A stretch of DNA of 64,000 nucleotides, taken from positions 1-64,000 of the forward strand of contig JAFGGE010000031.1 in the NCBI GenBank assembly GCA_016930745.1. The letters run 5' to 3'. Below the pieces are notes generated by a model. It was not told the DNA's origin. It saw only the letters and a list, made by a program, of their open reading frames with translations, and did not search any database. Positions 26,689 through 36,324 of the stretch are shown here, in pieces. This DNA is from Sedimentisphaerales bacterium. Its GTDB lineage: Bacteria > Planctomycetota > Phycisphaerae > Sedimentisphaerales > Anaerohalosphaeraceae. Both the position numbers and the translations under genes were made by a program. How positions within the stretch are numbered: position 1 is the stretch's first letter; the number at the start of each line of letters is the position of its first letter.

Positions 26689-28380
26689 TTAGGAATTCTG
26701 TTTCTGCTGCTCTTTGGCCCATGTATCGCGGAGGGTGACGGTACGGTTGAAGATCATCCGCCGGGAGGACGAATCCGGATCGACACAGAAATACCCCAGG
26801 CGTTCGAATTGGTACCGGGATAGGGGCTCGGCATCACGGAGCGAAGGCTCGACCTTGCAGCCGGTGAGTGCCTCCAGGGAGTTGGGATTCAGATGGGCGG
26901 TAAAGTCCTGGCCTTCTTCGACATCCTCGGGATTTGCCTGGGTAAACAGATGGTCGTATAGCCGGACTTCGGCATCCAGCGCATGGGCAGCGCTGACCCA
27001 ATGCAGGGTGGCCTTGACCTTTCGTCCATCGGGAGCGTCGCCGCCCCTCGTGGCCGGATCGTAGGTGCAATGCAACTCGATGATATTGCCGTCGGCGTCT
27101 TTAATTACCTCCGTACAGGTAACAAAATAGGCATAGCGCAGACGCACCTCGCGTCCGGGCGCCATACGGAAGAATTTTTTGGGCGGATCTTCCATGAAGT
27201 CTTCCTGCTCGATATAGAGCACCTTGGAGAACGGCGCCTGCCGCGTCCCGGCGGACTCCTCTTCCGGATTGTTGATGGCATTCATATACTCCACCTGCCC
27301 GTCGGGATAGTTGTCGATAACAACCTTAAGCGGCCGCAGCACGGCCATGACGCGAGGAGAGGTCTTATTAAGGTCCTGACGCAGGCAATGTTCCAGCAAT
27401 TGGAAATCCACGGTGCTGTTGAACTTATTGACCCCGATGACCCGGCAGAATTCCCGAATCGCCGCCGGCGAATAGCCGCGCCGCCGCATGCCGCTGATCG
27501 TCGGCATCCGCGGATCGTCCCAGCCGTTGACATGGCCATCCTGCACCAGCCGCAGCAGCTTGCGTTTGCTCATCACGGTATAGGTCAGATTCAGCCGGGC
27601 GAATTCGATCTGCTGCGGATGATAGACGCCAAGCTGATCGAGGAACCAATCGTACAACGGCCGATGGTTTTCAAATTCCAGGGTGCAGATCGAATGGGTG
27701 ATGCTCTCGATGCTGTCTTCCAGTCCGTGGGCCCAGTCGTACATCGGATAGATGCACCACGCATCGCCGGTTCGATGATGCGAAGCGTGCAGGATACGAT
27801 ACATGACCGGATCGCGCATATTCAGGTTGGGATGGGCCATGTCGATTTTCGCCCGCAGGGTTCGGCTGCCGTCGGGAAATTCGCCGGCCCGCATCCGCTC
27901 AAACAGATCGAGGTTTTCCTCGACGGTGCGATGGCGATAGGGGCTTTCCCTGCCCGGCTGGGTGAGCGTGCCTCGGTATTGGCGCGTCTGCTCGGCGGTC
28001 AGATCGCACACATACGCCTTGCCGGCCTTGATCAACTGGACCGCCCACTGGTACATTGGTTCGAAATAATCGCTGCCGAAGTACAGATGTTCGCCCCAGT
28101 CCCAGCCAAGCCATCGGACATTGTTCTGGATCGACTCGACGTATTCTTCTTCTTCTTTGGTCGGATTGGTGTCGTCGAAACGGAGATGACATCGCCCCCC
28201 GAACTCGGCGGCGATTCCGAAATTCAAACAGATGCTCTTGGCATGGCCGATATGTAAATACCCGTTCGGTTCCGGCGGAAACCGCGTCACCACCCGGCCG
28301 TCCCACTTGCCCGAAGCACAATCCTCGGTTACGATCTGGCGAATAAAATCCAGCCTTTCGACTGATTCTCCATTGCTCAT
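26689..28380 (-). CDS. glnS: Glutaminyl-tRNA synthetase
   Basis: '[26 protein letters not shown]' (HIGH), '[11 protein letters not shown]' (KMSKS-like), C-terminal anticodon-binding beta-barrels. Confidence 0.95.
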   Translation of the reverse strand: MSNGESVERLDFIRQIVTEDCASGKWDGRVVTRFPPEPNGYLHIGHAKSICLNFGIAAEFGGRCHLRFDDTNPTKEEEEYVESIQNNVRWLGWDWGEHLYFGSDYFEPMYQWAVQLIKAGKAYVCDLTAEQTRQYRGTLTQPGRESPYRHRTVEENLDLFERMRAGEFPDGSRTLRAKIDMAHPNLNMRDPVMYRILHASHHRTGDAWCIYPMYDWAHGLEDSIESITHSICTLEFENHRPLYDWFLDQLGVYHPQQIEFARLNLTYTVMSKRKLLRLVQDGHVNGWDDPRMPTISGMRRRGYSPAAIREFCRVIGVNKFNSTVDFQLLEHCLRQDLNKTSPRVMAVLRPLKVVIDNYPDGQVEYMNAINNPEEESAGTRQAPFSKVLYIEQEDFMEDPPKKFFRMAPGREVRLRYAYFVTCTEVIKDADGNIIELHCTYDPATRGGDAPDGRKVKATLHWVSAAHALDAEVRLYDHLFTQANPEDVEEGQDFTAHLNPNSLEALTGCKVEPSLRDAEPLSRYQFERLGYFCVDPDSSSRRMIFNRTVTLRDTWAKEQQKQNS

Positions 28381-28572
28381 AGTGACGTTCCTGTCCTGAA
28401 ATATCTGTTCTTTCCCCGAATTTCCCTGCGAGGAATAAATAATGGTTAATCCTCCCAGTCCGAACAGACCAAGAGTCGCTTCCGAGGCAAGACTTCATAC
28501 CCCCCTAACATACTCGGTAAAATAGGCTTACGCAATGAAAAATGCGTCCTACTCAGAATCGCGATTCTCCGA

Positions 28573-29460
28573 TCAGCCTCTGGCTTTGGCGTACCAGTCC
28601 GGATCCTGTGCCAGTTTTTGTCGGGCCTCCTCGGTCATCATGGCAAACGCCGGATGTGCGCTGTCCCACGCCCGGCTCGTATAGGAGCTGGTCCGCATTT
28701 TCTCGACCTCCTTTTCGGCATCGCGGAAATACGATCCGTAGATATGCAGCGAGTCGCTGATATCGACATAGCGTCCCACGCGCACCGGCTTATCGGTCCG
28801 GGCGCTAATCGCGTCGGCGATGGTCCGCTGCAGATCGGTCAGAGCATAGACATTCATAAACCACGCCTTATACAAATCCCGCGAGCGCCAGTGCGTGTTC
28901 ATGTTCAGCACCCACTCGCTGCCGTCATCGATCAGACGGCACCAGATCCGCTGCAGACAGGGCGGATCGTTGGTGGTGGGATCGGCCGTCGGCATCCATG
29001 TGATCGCCTGGGCCCGACGCGAATGGCCGGCACGAGACAGATTGTCGATGATGTATCCGATCTGATCTATCGCGGCAAACGGCTTAGGACTGTCCGGATT
29101 GCGCAGGTCTTCGGTGGGGCAATAGGAGAACAATCGTTCATGGTACGTATAGGTCCACTTGCCGGCGACCGGATCGATCCAGTGGTCGTGAATGCCGTTG
29201 ACGACCTCCTGGCGATACGCTTCCAGCTCTTCCGGACCGCCGGGGAAGTTTTTATGAATCCGCGGCTCGTTGAACGGATCGGCGACGGTGATCATGACCG
29301 TGGCGTCCTTGCTGGGCGGATCGTCGGGCTTGTCGTATTGCGTCCGGACCTCGACGCCGTTATCCCAGACGGCCAGAACGGCCTGTTCCCAGGCCTGCGG
29401 CAGACAATCGGCTGTGATCGCAATCGTAGGAATGCTGCCGGTTTGCGTCGCGGTGATCAT
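28573..29460 (-). CDS. Thymidylate synthase-like protein (methanogen/archaeal type)
   Basis: 'DPPCLQRIWCRLIDDGSEWVLNMNTHWRSRDLYKAWFMNVYALTDLQ' (cf. PPCLQL...YFRSRDxYGAWPxN) and 'DISDSLHIYGSYF' (cf. D.HxY). Confidence 0.7.
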   Translation of the reverse strand: MITATQTGSIPTIAITADCLPQAWEQAVLAVWDNGVEVRTQYDKPDDPPSKDATVMITVADPFNEPRIHKNFPGGPEELEAYRQEVVNGIHDHWIDPVAGKWTYTYHERLFSYCPTEDLRNPDSPKPFAAIDQIGYIIDNLSRAGHSRRAQAITWMPTADPTTNDPPCLQRIWCRLIDDGSEWVLNMNTHWRSRDLYKAWFMNVYALTDLQRTIADAISARTDKPVRVGRYVDISDSLHIYGSYFRDAEKEVEKMRTSSYTSRAWDSAHPAFAMMTEEARQKLAQDPDWYAKARG

Positions 29461-29498
29461 CGTCTTTCCTCCATGAAATCGAATGGGCGGTTTCGGTT

Positions 29499-32276
29499 TT
29501 ACAATCCGAGTTCTTCGTTGGTAATGTTATATTTCTTGCGTTCGTTTTCCGGCACAAGGCGAAGCAATTGCCGGGCTTCTTCGGCATACTTGGTGTTGGG
29601 CCAGCGCTGGAGAATTTCACGACAGGCATCGACACCCTGCTTGCTGGTCATCATTCGTTTTCGCCCGATCGAGACGAAGGTCCTGGCGAATTCCAGTTTC
29701 TTGCCGGCGTCAAACAGACTGGGATCCTCAATGAAGTTTTCATCGGGATCCGTTAGTTGTGTTTGCGGAATGCCTGTCCGGCGGGGAGGGATTATGGGGT
29801 TCGGTTTTGGAGGCGCCGTTGGAGTGGCGGCTGTATCGCCAATATTTTGTATCAGTTGCATAAAGGGATTAGGTGCACCAGACATATTCGAGCTGACGGT
29901 CTGTGCAGGAATCGCGCCGCTTTGTTCCATTTGAGCCAGAAGTTGGCTTGCTTTGTCCCCGCTGGCCTGCCCCTTATATTTAACGGTCCCCGTAGTATCG
30001 ATAATCAACAGAAAAGGCTCGCTGAAATCCACTTGCGCCGACTGAAGGAATTGCATTACGGAACCCGCTCCCGAAGCCGGGTCTTTTCCTATAACCTGGG
30101 TCCATGGCCATGGATGTTTAAGCATCCGCTCCAGGATTTGCCGGCGAACGGCCGGATCATCGGTATTGATCGCAACGAATTTGACGCCGGGTCGATCAAA
30201 GTACGCGGCGTACAGGTTCGTAAAAGCGGCTGTTTCCGATTCGATCGTTGGTTTTGCAGGTTCAGCCGGTATTGCTGTACGGGCAAATTCCCTCTCCGGG
30301 TAAGCCCCTCCATCATAATAATCCGGACGGATTCCCCCGGGATTGCGGGGATCGCGGGCAATACGGGGATCCTGGGATTGTATATCGCGTTCGCGCTGGT
30401 CTCTGTACGACTCCGGTTCCGAGCGTCTTGCGGTCTCTGTGCGTCTGGCCGTTTCCGAACTTCGAGCCGTAGCGGATGGACTGGATCTGCCGGATCTTCC
30501 GGCAGCGGCAGGGGGTACCCTGTTCGGTTCGGCAGGATGTGCTAGTTCCGTGCGGGGAGTCATTCCGGCCAAAGATGGGGCGACATTCGGCTCGCTTGAT
30601 CCTGTGGGCCTGATACCCATCTGCCAGACCAGGACACAGAGAGTGTCCGAGCCGGGTTGATATGACAGATCTGTGGAGTTTATGCCGTGCAGTTGCAGGG
30701 GACCGATCTTCTGTCCCACCAAACCTTGTTTGGGATTACCTGTTGTCGTCTGGTTTGGCATGGGAGCAGGCATGGTTTCCTGTACAGGAGACGTGGAACC
30801 GGTCCCTCCTAGTCCTTGTAATAGCTGCGTCAGGGGATTGGAAGAGAGAGAAGACGGGGAGGCAGAAATCCCCGCCGCGCCGCCCCCGATGATCCGCTCC
30901 AGAAACATCGGGGCAACAAAACCCGTCGCAGGTCCTGCATATTTGATCGTGCCTGTTCCATCGGCCACAATCAGGATTGGCCGGGTCTTGTCAATCGTCG
31001 GCGAATCCAGCAATTGCGCGATGGCTGTTGTCCCGGATAGCGGATGCATCGCCGAGACATGGGCCCATGGCCAGGGATGCGTCAGAATCTGCTGCATGAC
31101 CTGCCGCTGTGCAGTCGGGGCATCGGTGTTCAAACCGATAAACTTGACACCCGGCCGGCTGTTGTATTCCTGAAACAGGGCCGAAAACGCCTCGGTCTCC
31201 GAGGTCAGAGTGGGCCTGGCGGCAGTGGAACCAACCATCGGACCGTACATATCCGCCGGCGACATCATCCTTTCATCGTAGTAACCGCCTCCGGAAGAGG
31301 CGCTCCCCCGACCTGCCCGAGGATCTTCATAATATCCATCACGGGAAGGACGACCGGTCATGATCTGCGGTCGTGTCGGATCCATCCCCCGGGGGTTGCC
31401 TGTCAAGGTTGGATTCATTTGCGGGGGAACATTATTGGGTTCTCCCGGCCTTGCAGCATTGGCCGGTTCAATCCCGGCCTGCCAGAGGAGAGCGCATAAT
31501 GTGTCGCTTGTCGCGTTATAAGCGATTGTGGAAGAGTCCATACACTGCATCTGCATTGCCGGCAGGGACTTGCCCAGCAGGGCTGTCACGATGGAGTCCG
31601 GATCGTATTGCAGGATATTGCCCGAACTGGTCGTCACGGTGACGGTTTCGTTGCGCACCATCTCGGTCGGACGCTGCCGGACGATGGGCTGTCGGCGGCG
31701 GTTGTATGGATCATTTATCATAGGATCGGCGGCCGGCATAGCCCGCTGGGGCTGGGGCTTTTTAATGATCGGAGTGCGGTCGGCAAAAAAGGCCATCGTC
31801 GCCTGGGTCACATAGGCATCGTGGTTGTCCTCATCGAGTCCGTACGCTTTTAACGAGGCCATCATGGCCTGGGGCAGATCGTCCTTGAAATAGCTGACCC
31901 ACGACTGCAGCATGAAGTACTGGCACTGGGCGCTCTTGTCCACCCGGCTCATATAGCCCCCGGATTCTTTCATGGCCGCTTCGGCATCGGTCAACAGGGC
32001 CGGTTCGGGGATTTGCCGGTCGTTGATCCGCGTCAGGACGTCTTTGAGGATCGTGTCGATGTTGGTTGCCGCCTGGGTGATCATTTCATGAAGTCGGGCC
32101 TGTTTTTCCTGCTGGGCCTGTTGCTGCTGCTGGCGCGGGTCCTGCCGGGTGTGCATGCCTTCGTTGGTTCCCCTGGCGGCGGTTCGTCCCCCGTACATGC
32201 CGCCCAATGCTGCTGCGCAAAACACACCGAATAACATACCCATCAACAGGATTTTATTTCGTGTAACGGAAACCAT
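29499..32276 (-). CDS. Large secreted/anchored protein with two thioredoxin-like folds interrupted by low-complexity inserts
   Basis: N-terminal hydrophobic segment; duplicated 'SDTLC(A/V)L(L/V)WQ(A/M)GI(E/R)P...RPGVKF(I/V)(G/A)(L/I)NTD...HPWPW...DGTGTIKYAG / DTTGTVKYKG'; Pro/Arg-rich regions between. Confidence 0.65.
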   Translation of the reverse strand: MVSVTRNKILLMGMLFGVFCAAALGGMYGGRTAARGTNEGMHTRQDPRQQQQQAQQEKQARLHEMITQAATNIDTILKDVLTRINDRQIPEPALLTDAEAAMKESGGYMSRVDKSAQCQYFMLQSWVSYFKDDLPQAMMASLKAYGLDEDNHDAYVTQATMAFFADRTPIIKKPQPQRAMPAADPMINDPYNRRRQPIVRQRPTEMVRNETVTVTTSSGNILQYDPDSIVTALLGKSLPAMQMQCMDSSTIAYNATSDTLCALLWQAGIEPANAARPGEPNNVPPQMNPTLTGNPRGMDPTRPQIMTGRPSRDGYYEDPRAGRGSASSGGGYYDERMMSPADMYGPMVGSTAARPTLTSETEAFSALFQEYNSRPGVKFIGLNTDAPTAQRQVMQQILTHPWPWAHVSAMHPLSGTTAIAQLLDSPTIDKTRPILIVADGTGTIKYAGPATGFVAPMFLERIIGGGAAGISASPSSLSSNPLTQLLQGLGGTGSTSPVQETMPAPMPNQTTTGNPKQGLVGQKIGPLQLHGINSTDLSYQPGSDTLCVLVWQMGIRPTGSSEPNVAPSLAGMTPRTELAHPAEPNRVPPAAAGRSGRSSPSATARSSETARRTETARRSEPESYRDQRERDIQSQDPRIARDPRNPGGIRPDYYDGGAYPEREFARTAIPAEPAKPTIESETAAFTNLYAAYFDRPGVKFVAINTDDPAVRRQILERMLKHPWPWTQVIGKDPASGAGSVMQFLQSAQVDFSEPFLLIIDTTGTVKYKGQASGDKASQLLAQMEQSGAIPAQTVSSNMSGAPNPFMQLIQNIGDTAATPTAPPKPNPIIPPRRTGIPQTQLTDPDENFIEDPSLFDAGKKLEFARTFVSIGRKRMMTSKQGVDACREILQRWPNTKYAEEARQLLRLVPENERKKYNITNEELGL

Positions 32277-32394
32277 CGTCGGACCCCTATTTCTTCATTT
32301 TCCTGATATAAACTCCAGGATTATCATACCACGAGCGGACCGGATGATGCAAGGAATTCTTGCCCGAATCGCGGCAGGATAGGAGGGATTGGAA

Positions 32395-32423
32395 TTGACA
32401 TTTCCGCCAATTCCGGTTAATAT
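32395..32423 (+). promoter_or_regulatory. Strong sigma70-like promoter (TTGACA-17-TAATAT)
   Basis: TTGACA 32395-32400, 17-nt spacer, TAATAT 32418-32423, then GGAGGG 32442-32447 upstream of ATG 32454. Confidence 0.65.
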
Positions 32424-32453
32424 CTATGGGTATTGAAATACGGAGGGCCGGAT

Positions 32454-35400
32454 ATGAACGGGGTAGCTCGTTTTTACGGAACCATGTGGTTGGGAGCCTG
32501 GATAGTCCTTCTGGCTTGTCTGTTATCGCCCTCAACTCCTTCTTACGCTGCCGAGATCGTTGGCTGGGGCTATCAGAAAACACCGAATGCTACATTAAGT
32601 CAAGTCACCCAAATTGCGGCAGGTGGCAGTTTTAGCATAGCACTTAAGGCAGATGGGACTCTCGTTGGATGGGGATTAAACGATTATAATCAGGCAACGC
32701 CTCCCACCGGAAATAACTACGTTGCCATTACCTCGGGAAGGTATTCCTGTGTGGCTCTCAAAAACGATGGCAGCATCGTTGGATGGGGAGCAAGTAGCAA
32801 CAGTCAAATCACACCGCCGGAAGGCAATGATTATATTGCCATCGCTGCAGGCGGAGGGCACTTTCTAGCTCTCAAGGCTGATGGTCGCATCGTTGGGTGG
32901 GGTATCGATAATTTTGGCCAGGCCACACCACCAGAAGGGAATGACTACGTCGCCATTTCTGCAGGATGGTTTCACAGTCTGGCGTTAAAGAACGATGGTA
33001 GCATTGCCGCCTGGGGTTGGGATAATCATAATCAAACGTTAGCTCCCGAAGGTAATGATTACGTGGCTATCGCAGCAGGAGGTTATCATAATTTAGCCCT
33101 AAAGAGCGATGGAAGTGTTGTCGGATGGGGATACAACGTTGACGGCCAAGCTTCATCGCCAGCGGGTATTGATTACATTGCCATTGCAGCAGGGAGTTTT
33201 CATAGTTTGGCGCTTAGATCTGATGGCAGTATCGCAGGATGGGGGGATCAGAGCAATTCTCCTGCGGGAAATGACTTTGTTGCTATCGCTGCTGGTGATC
33301 ATCATAGCTTAGCACTCAGGGCAGACAGTAACATCATTGGATGGGGCAGTAATCTCTATGGTCAGGCCAACCCGCCTGCAGGTAATGAGTACATTGCGAT
33401 TTCCGCTGGTGTATACCATAGTCTGGCACTCCAGACCGATGGCAGTATTATTGGCTGGGGCAATGATACCTACGGCCAACCGCCGCCGGGACATGATTTT
33501 GTCGCCATCGCGGCAGGAGGCTATCACAGTCTGGCCCTTAAAGCCGATGGCAGTATCGTAGGATGGGGAGATGACCGTTCTGGTCAGGCCACCCCTCCAG
33601 AAGGTAAGGACTTCATTGCCATTAGAGCCGGTCGTTTTCATAGCCTGGCGCTCAGGATTGATGGTTCAATAATTGAGTGGGGATCCAATTATGATGAGTA
33701 TACATCTTATCTGGGCCAGGCCACACCACCACTGGGGAATGACTACGTCGCCATTTCCGCAGGTCGGTTTCACAGCCTGGCGTTAAAGAACAATGGCAGT
33801 ATTGTTGGCTGGGGCAGTGATATCTACGGCAAAGCCACACCGCTACCGGGAAATGACTACGTCAATATTTCGGCGGGAGGCGATCACAGTTTGGCGCTCA
33901 GATCTGATGGCAGTATCATAGGGTGGGGAGATGACCGTTCAGGCCAGGTTACCCCCCCAGCAGGCAATGATTACGTTGCCATTACTGCTGGAAGTTATCA
34001 CAGTCTGGCGCTTAGATCTGATGGTAGTATCATAGGATGGGGTAGTAATGATTACGGTCAGGCCACACCTCTAGCGGCTAATGATTACATGGCCATTGCA
34101 GCAGGAAATCGTTTTAATCTGGCGCTCAAATCCGGATCTGTAAGTATTGCTCCTTTATATATGGCTTGTTGGGCCCTGGAGGGTATGGACTTTCCTGTAG
34201 AGCAAAATATGACACTTTACAACAGAACAGTCGATACGGTAAACTGGACCTTGACAGTTCCCGACAATTGCCCCTGGCTTGATGTTGATATTACAGCAGG
34301 AGATATCGCTCCAGAACAGGAGTGGATACTTACTGTTACTGTGCATCCAAATGCTCTTTCAGCAACGTTCTATCGTTGTGAAATGATCCTGCAAACCTCA
34401 CTCGACAGTAATCAACAAGTCATTCCCTTTGTCTTGAGAATCTACGGTCCAATGGTTGGAGTATCTTCTACGGCCTTGGATTTTGTGGCAAGGGAGAAGG
34501 CAGACAAAACCGAATCGCAAGTTTTGATGATCCATAATTATGGCGGTGACGTGTTGACTTGGTCAATTGATGAAGCAATGTTGCCGGAATGGCTCTCTGT
34601 TGAACCTGCAGGGGGTAACCTCTTGCATAGTCAGGAAGACGAAGTACTTGTATCAATCGACCATGCGAAGCTGTCGGGTGGACAATATACATTTAACTTG
34701 GAAATCACTGATCCAAAAGCCGAGAACAGTCCACAATCTGTACATGTGACGCTAACAGTGATCTCCTGTGAACCTCTCCAAGTGCCTTATGAGTACTCAA
34801 CAATACAGGATGCAATCAACACTGCTGTTGATGGCGATACAATACTCGTCGCCGATGGAGTCTACACCGGCGAAGGCAATCGTGATATTGACTTTATGGG
34901 CAAAGCGATCACGCTACGCAGTGCCAACGGTCCGGAGACCTGCATCATTGACTGCGAAAGCCAGGGCCGGGGTTTCCAGTTTACCTCCGCTGAAACACAT
35001 GCATCGATTCTGGAAGGTTTCACAATTCAGAAAGGAAAAAGCATGAGAGGGGGCGGCGGCATCTATTGCGAAGATAGCAGTCCAACGATACGTAATTGTA
35101 TTATCATTGAATGTACTGCTACCTTTGGATCCGTAGGAGGAGGTATTGCTTTGAAAAATAGCAATGCCATAATCTATGGTTGTCAATTTGAGGAAAACCG
35201 TGCTTCTGTTTATTACGACGGCGCGGAGTGTGAAGGGTACGGAGGAATAGGAGGCGGTATATATTGGGCAGGCGATCAGGTGACCATTCGGGCATGTGTA
35301 TTTAAGAATAATTCCACCTGGGAAGGGAATCCTGAATGCGGTCGGGGCAGGGGCGGAGGTGCGTATATTACCTGTGAATGCTTGCTGATCGATAACTGTC

Positions 35401-36275
35401 TTTTTTTAAATAATTTTTCCGGTTATGGTAGCCCGGGAGCCTTGCGGGTTATTGCTCATGACGTAGAAATCTTTGACTCGGTTTTCTTATCAAATGGAGG
35501 CATTTGGTCGTCAGGATGCATGGCGATCGGTGGTTCCGATGTTCATAGTACAATAAAGAACTGTGTGTTTGCCGATAATCACTCATTTGATCTGTTTACT
35601 TTTGTAGATTTAGGACACGAAATTTCTTTTGGTGGCTTCGTGGATATGCAGAACTGTACTATCCATAACGATGAGCTTTGGGCCTCTGGAATCGTCAGAA
35701 ATTGTATCATTGGACCGAAAGCTCCTTATAGAGATCCCCAGATCAGTTACAGTTGTTTTTCCAGTGCTGACGGAACGAATGGAAATGTCTATGCGGGGCC
35801 ACTTTTCGCTGATCCCAACAATTGGGATTTCCATCTTAAAAGCGAATTCGGACGATGGGATCTGGCGATGCAGAAATGGGTATACGATGATGTGACCAGT
35901 CCGTGCATCGATGCGGGTGATTTATGTGAAGAAGGTTTCTTGGACGATAATGGCACACCGACCGATCCTAACGATGACCTCTATGTTTGTTTACAACCAG
36001 CTGTAGGCTGGCAGAATGAGCTCTGGCCAAACGGCGGCCGGATCAATATGGGTGCCTATGGCGGCACGCCCCAGGCCAGCATGTCTTCCAATCCGATAGG
36101 CAACATCGCGGACCTGGACCATGACAATACCGTAGAGATTGGTGATTTATCCCTGTTGGCTCACGACTGGCTGCAGTGGCAGATCCTTCTGGATACCGAC
36201 CTGGACCGAAACGGGAGTGTAAACCTCTTCGACCTGGCCATCCTGGCAGGACAGTGGATGTGGAATCAGGAATAA
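32454..36275 (+). CDS. Secreted protein: 14 RCC1/BLIP-II-like repeats + BACON-like domains + right-handed beta-helix + two-F-hand dockerin
   Basis: Signal peptide; repeats 'SIVGWGxxxxGQATPPxGNDYVAIAAGxxHSLALKxDG'; 'STIQDAINTAVDGDTILVADGVYTG' beta-helix; tail 'NIADLDHDNTVEIGDLSLLAHDW...DTDLDRNGSVNLFDLAILAGQW'. Start moved from 32433 (TTG) to 32454 based on the Shine-Dalgarno. Confidence 0.88.
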   Translation: MNGVARFYGTMWLGAWIVLLACLLSPSTPSYAAEIVGWGYQKTPNATLSQVTQIAAGGSFSIALKADGTLVGWGLNDYNQATPPTGNNYVAITSGRYSCVALKNDGSIVGWGASSNSQITPPEGNDYIAIAAGGGHFLALKADGRIVGWGIDNFGQATPPEGNDYVAISAGWFHSLALKNDGSIAAWGWDNHNQTLAPEGNDYVAIAAGGYHNLALKSDGSVVGWGYNVDGQASSPAGIDYIAIAAGSFHSLALRSDGSIAGWGDQSNSPAGNDFVAIAAGDHHSLALRADSNIIGWGSNLYGQANPPAGNEYIAISAGVYHSLALQTDGSIIGWGNDTYGQPPPGHDFVAIAAGGYHSLALKADGSIVGWGDDRSGQATPPEGKDFIAIRAGRFHSLALRIDGSIIEWGSNYDEYTSYLGQATPPLGNDYVAISAGRFHSLALKNNGSIVGWGSDIYGKATPLPGNDYVNISAGGDHSLALRSDGSIIGWGDDRSGQVTPPAGNDYVAITAGSYHSLALRSDGSIIGWGSNDYGQATPLAANDYMAIAAGNRFNLALKSGSVSIAPLYMACWALEGMDFPVEQNMTLYNRTVDTVNWTLTVPDNCPWLDVDITAGDIAPEQEWILTVTVHPNALSATFYRCEMILQTSLDSNQQVIPFVLRIYGPMVGVSSTALDFVAREKADKTESQVLMIHNYGGDVLTWSIDEAMLPEWLSVEPAGGNLLHSQEDEVLVSIDHAKLSGGQYTFNLEITDPKAENSPQSVHVTLTVISCEPLQVPYEYSTIQDAINTAVDGDTILVADGVYTGEGNRDIDFMGKAITLRSANGPETCIIDCESQGRGFQFTSAETHASILEGFTIQKGKSMRGGGGIYCEDSSPTIRNCIIIECTATFGSVGGGIALKNSNAIIYGCQFEENRASVYYDGAECEGYGGIGGGIYWAGDQVTIRACVFKNNSTWEGNPECGRGRGGGAYITCECLLIDNCLFLNNFSGYGSPGALRVIAHDVEIFDSVFLSNGGIWSSGCMAIGGSDVHSTIKNCVFADNHSFDLFTFVDLGHEISFGGFVDMQNCTIHNDELWASGIVRNCIIGPKAPYRDPQISYSCFSSADGTNGNVYAGPLFADPNNWDFHLKSEFGRWDLAMQKWVYDDVTSPCIDAGDLCEEGFLDDNGTPTDPNDDLYVCLQPAVGWQNELWPNGGRINMGAYGGTPQASMSSNPIGNIADLDHDNTVEIGDLSLLAHDWLQWQILLDTDLDRNGSVNLFDLAILAGQWMWNQE
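32553..34136 (+). repeat. 14 tandem ~38-aa (114-nt) coding repeats, RCC1/BLIP-II-like
   Basis: Counted by eye: 14 copies, most exactly 38 aa (range 34-44), consensus GWG...GNDYVAIAAG.xHSLAL.xDG. Confidence 0.9.
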
Positions 36276-36324
36276 CCATAAAAACCGAATCAATACCTGA
36301 TATTCTACAGAACGTTTTGTTCGA

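Noticed and set aside
26983-28257. 424-aa ORF opposite glnS
   Set aside because: Antisense shadow ORF.
28381-28572. Possible regulatory leader (T-box or glutamine riboswitch) upstream of glnS
   Set aside because: No T-box sequence or glnA-type motif recognised; only a weak TTGCGT-17-TATGTT promoter candidate and no convincing long stem.
28618-29934. 438-aa ORF spanning the antisense of the TS-like and thioredoxin-like genes
   Set aside because: Crosses two well-supported minus-strand genes; no coding motifs.
32553-34136. Possible CRISPR-like or satellite tandem repeat
   Set aside because: Period is ~114 nt and in frame; degenerate at codon level and fully explained by RCC1/BLIP-II-like protein repeats; no spacers.
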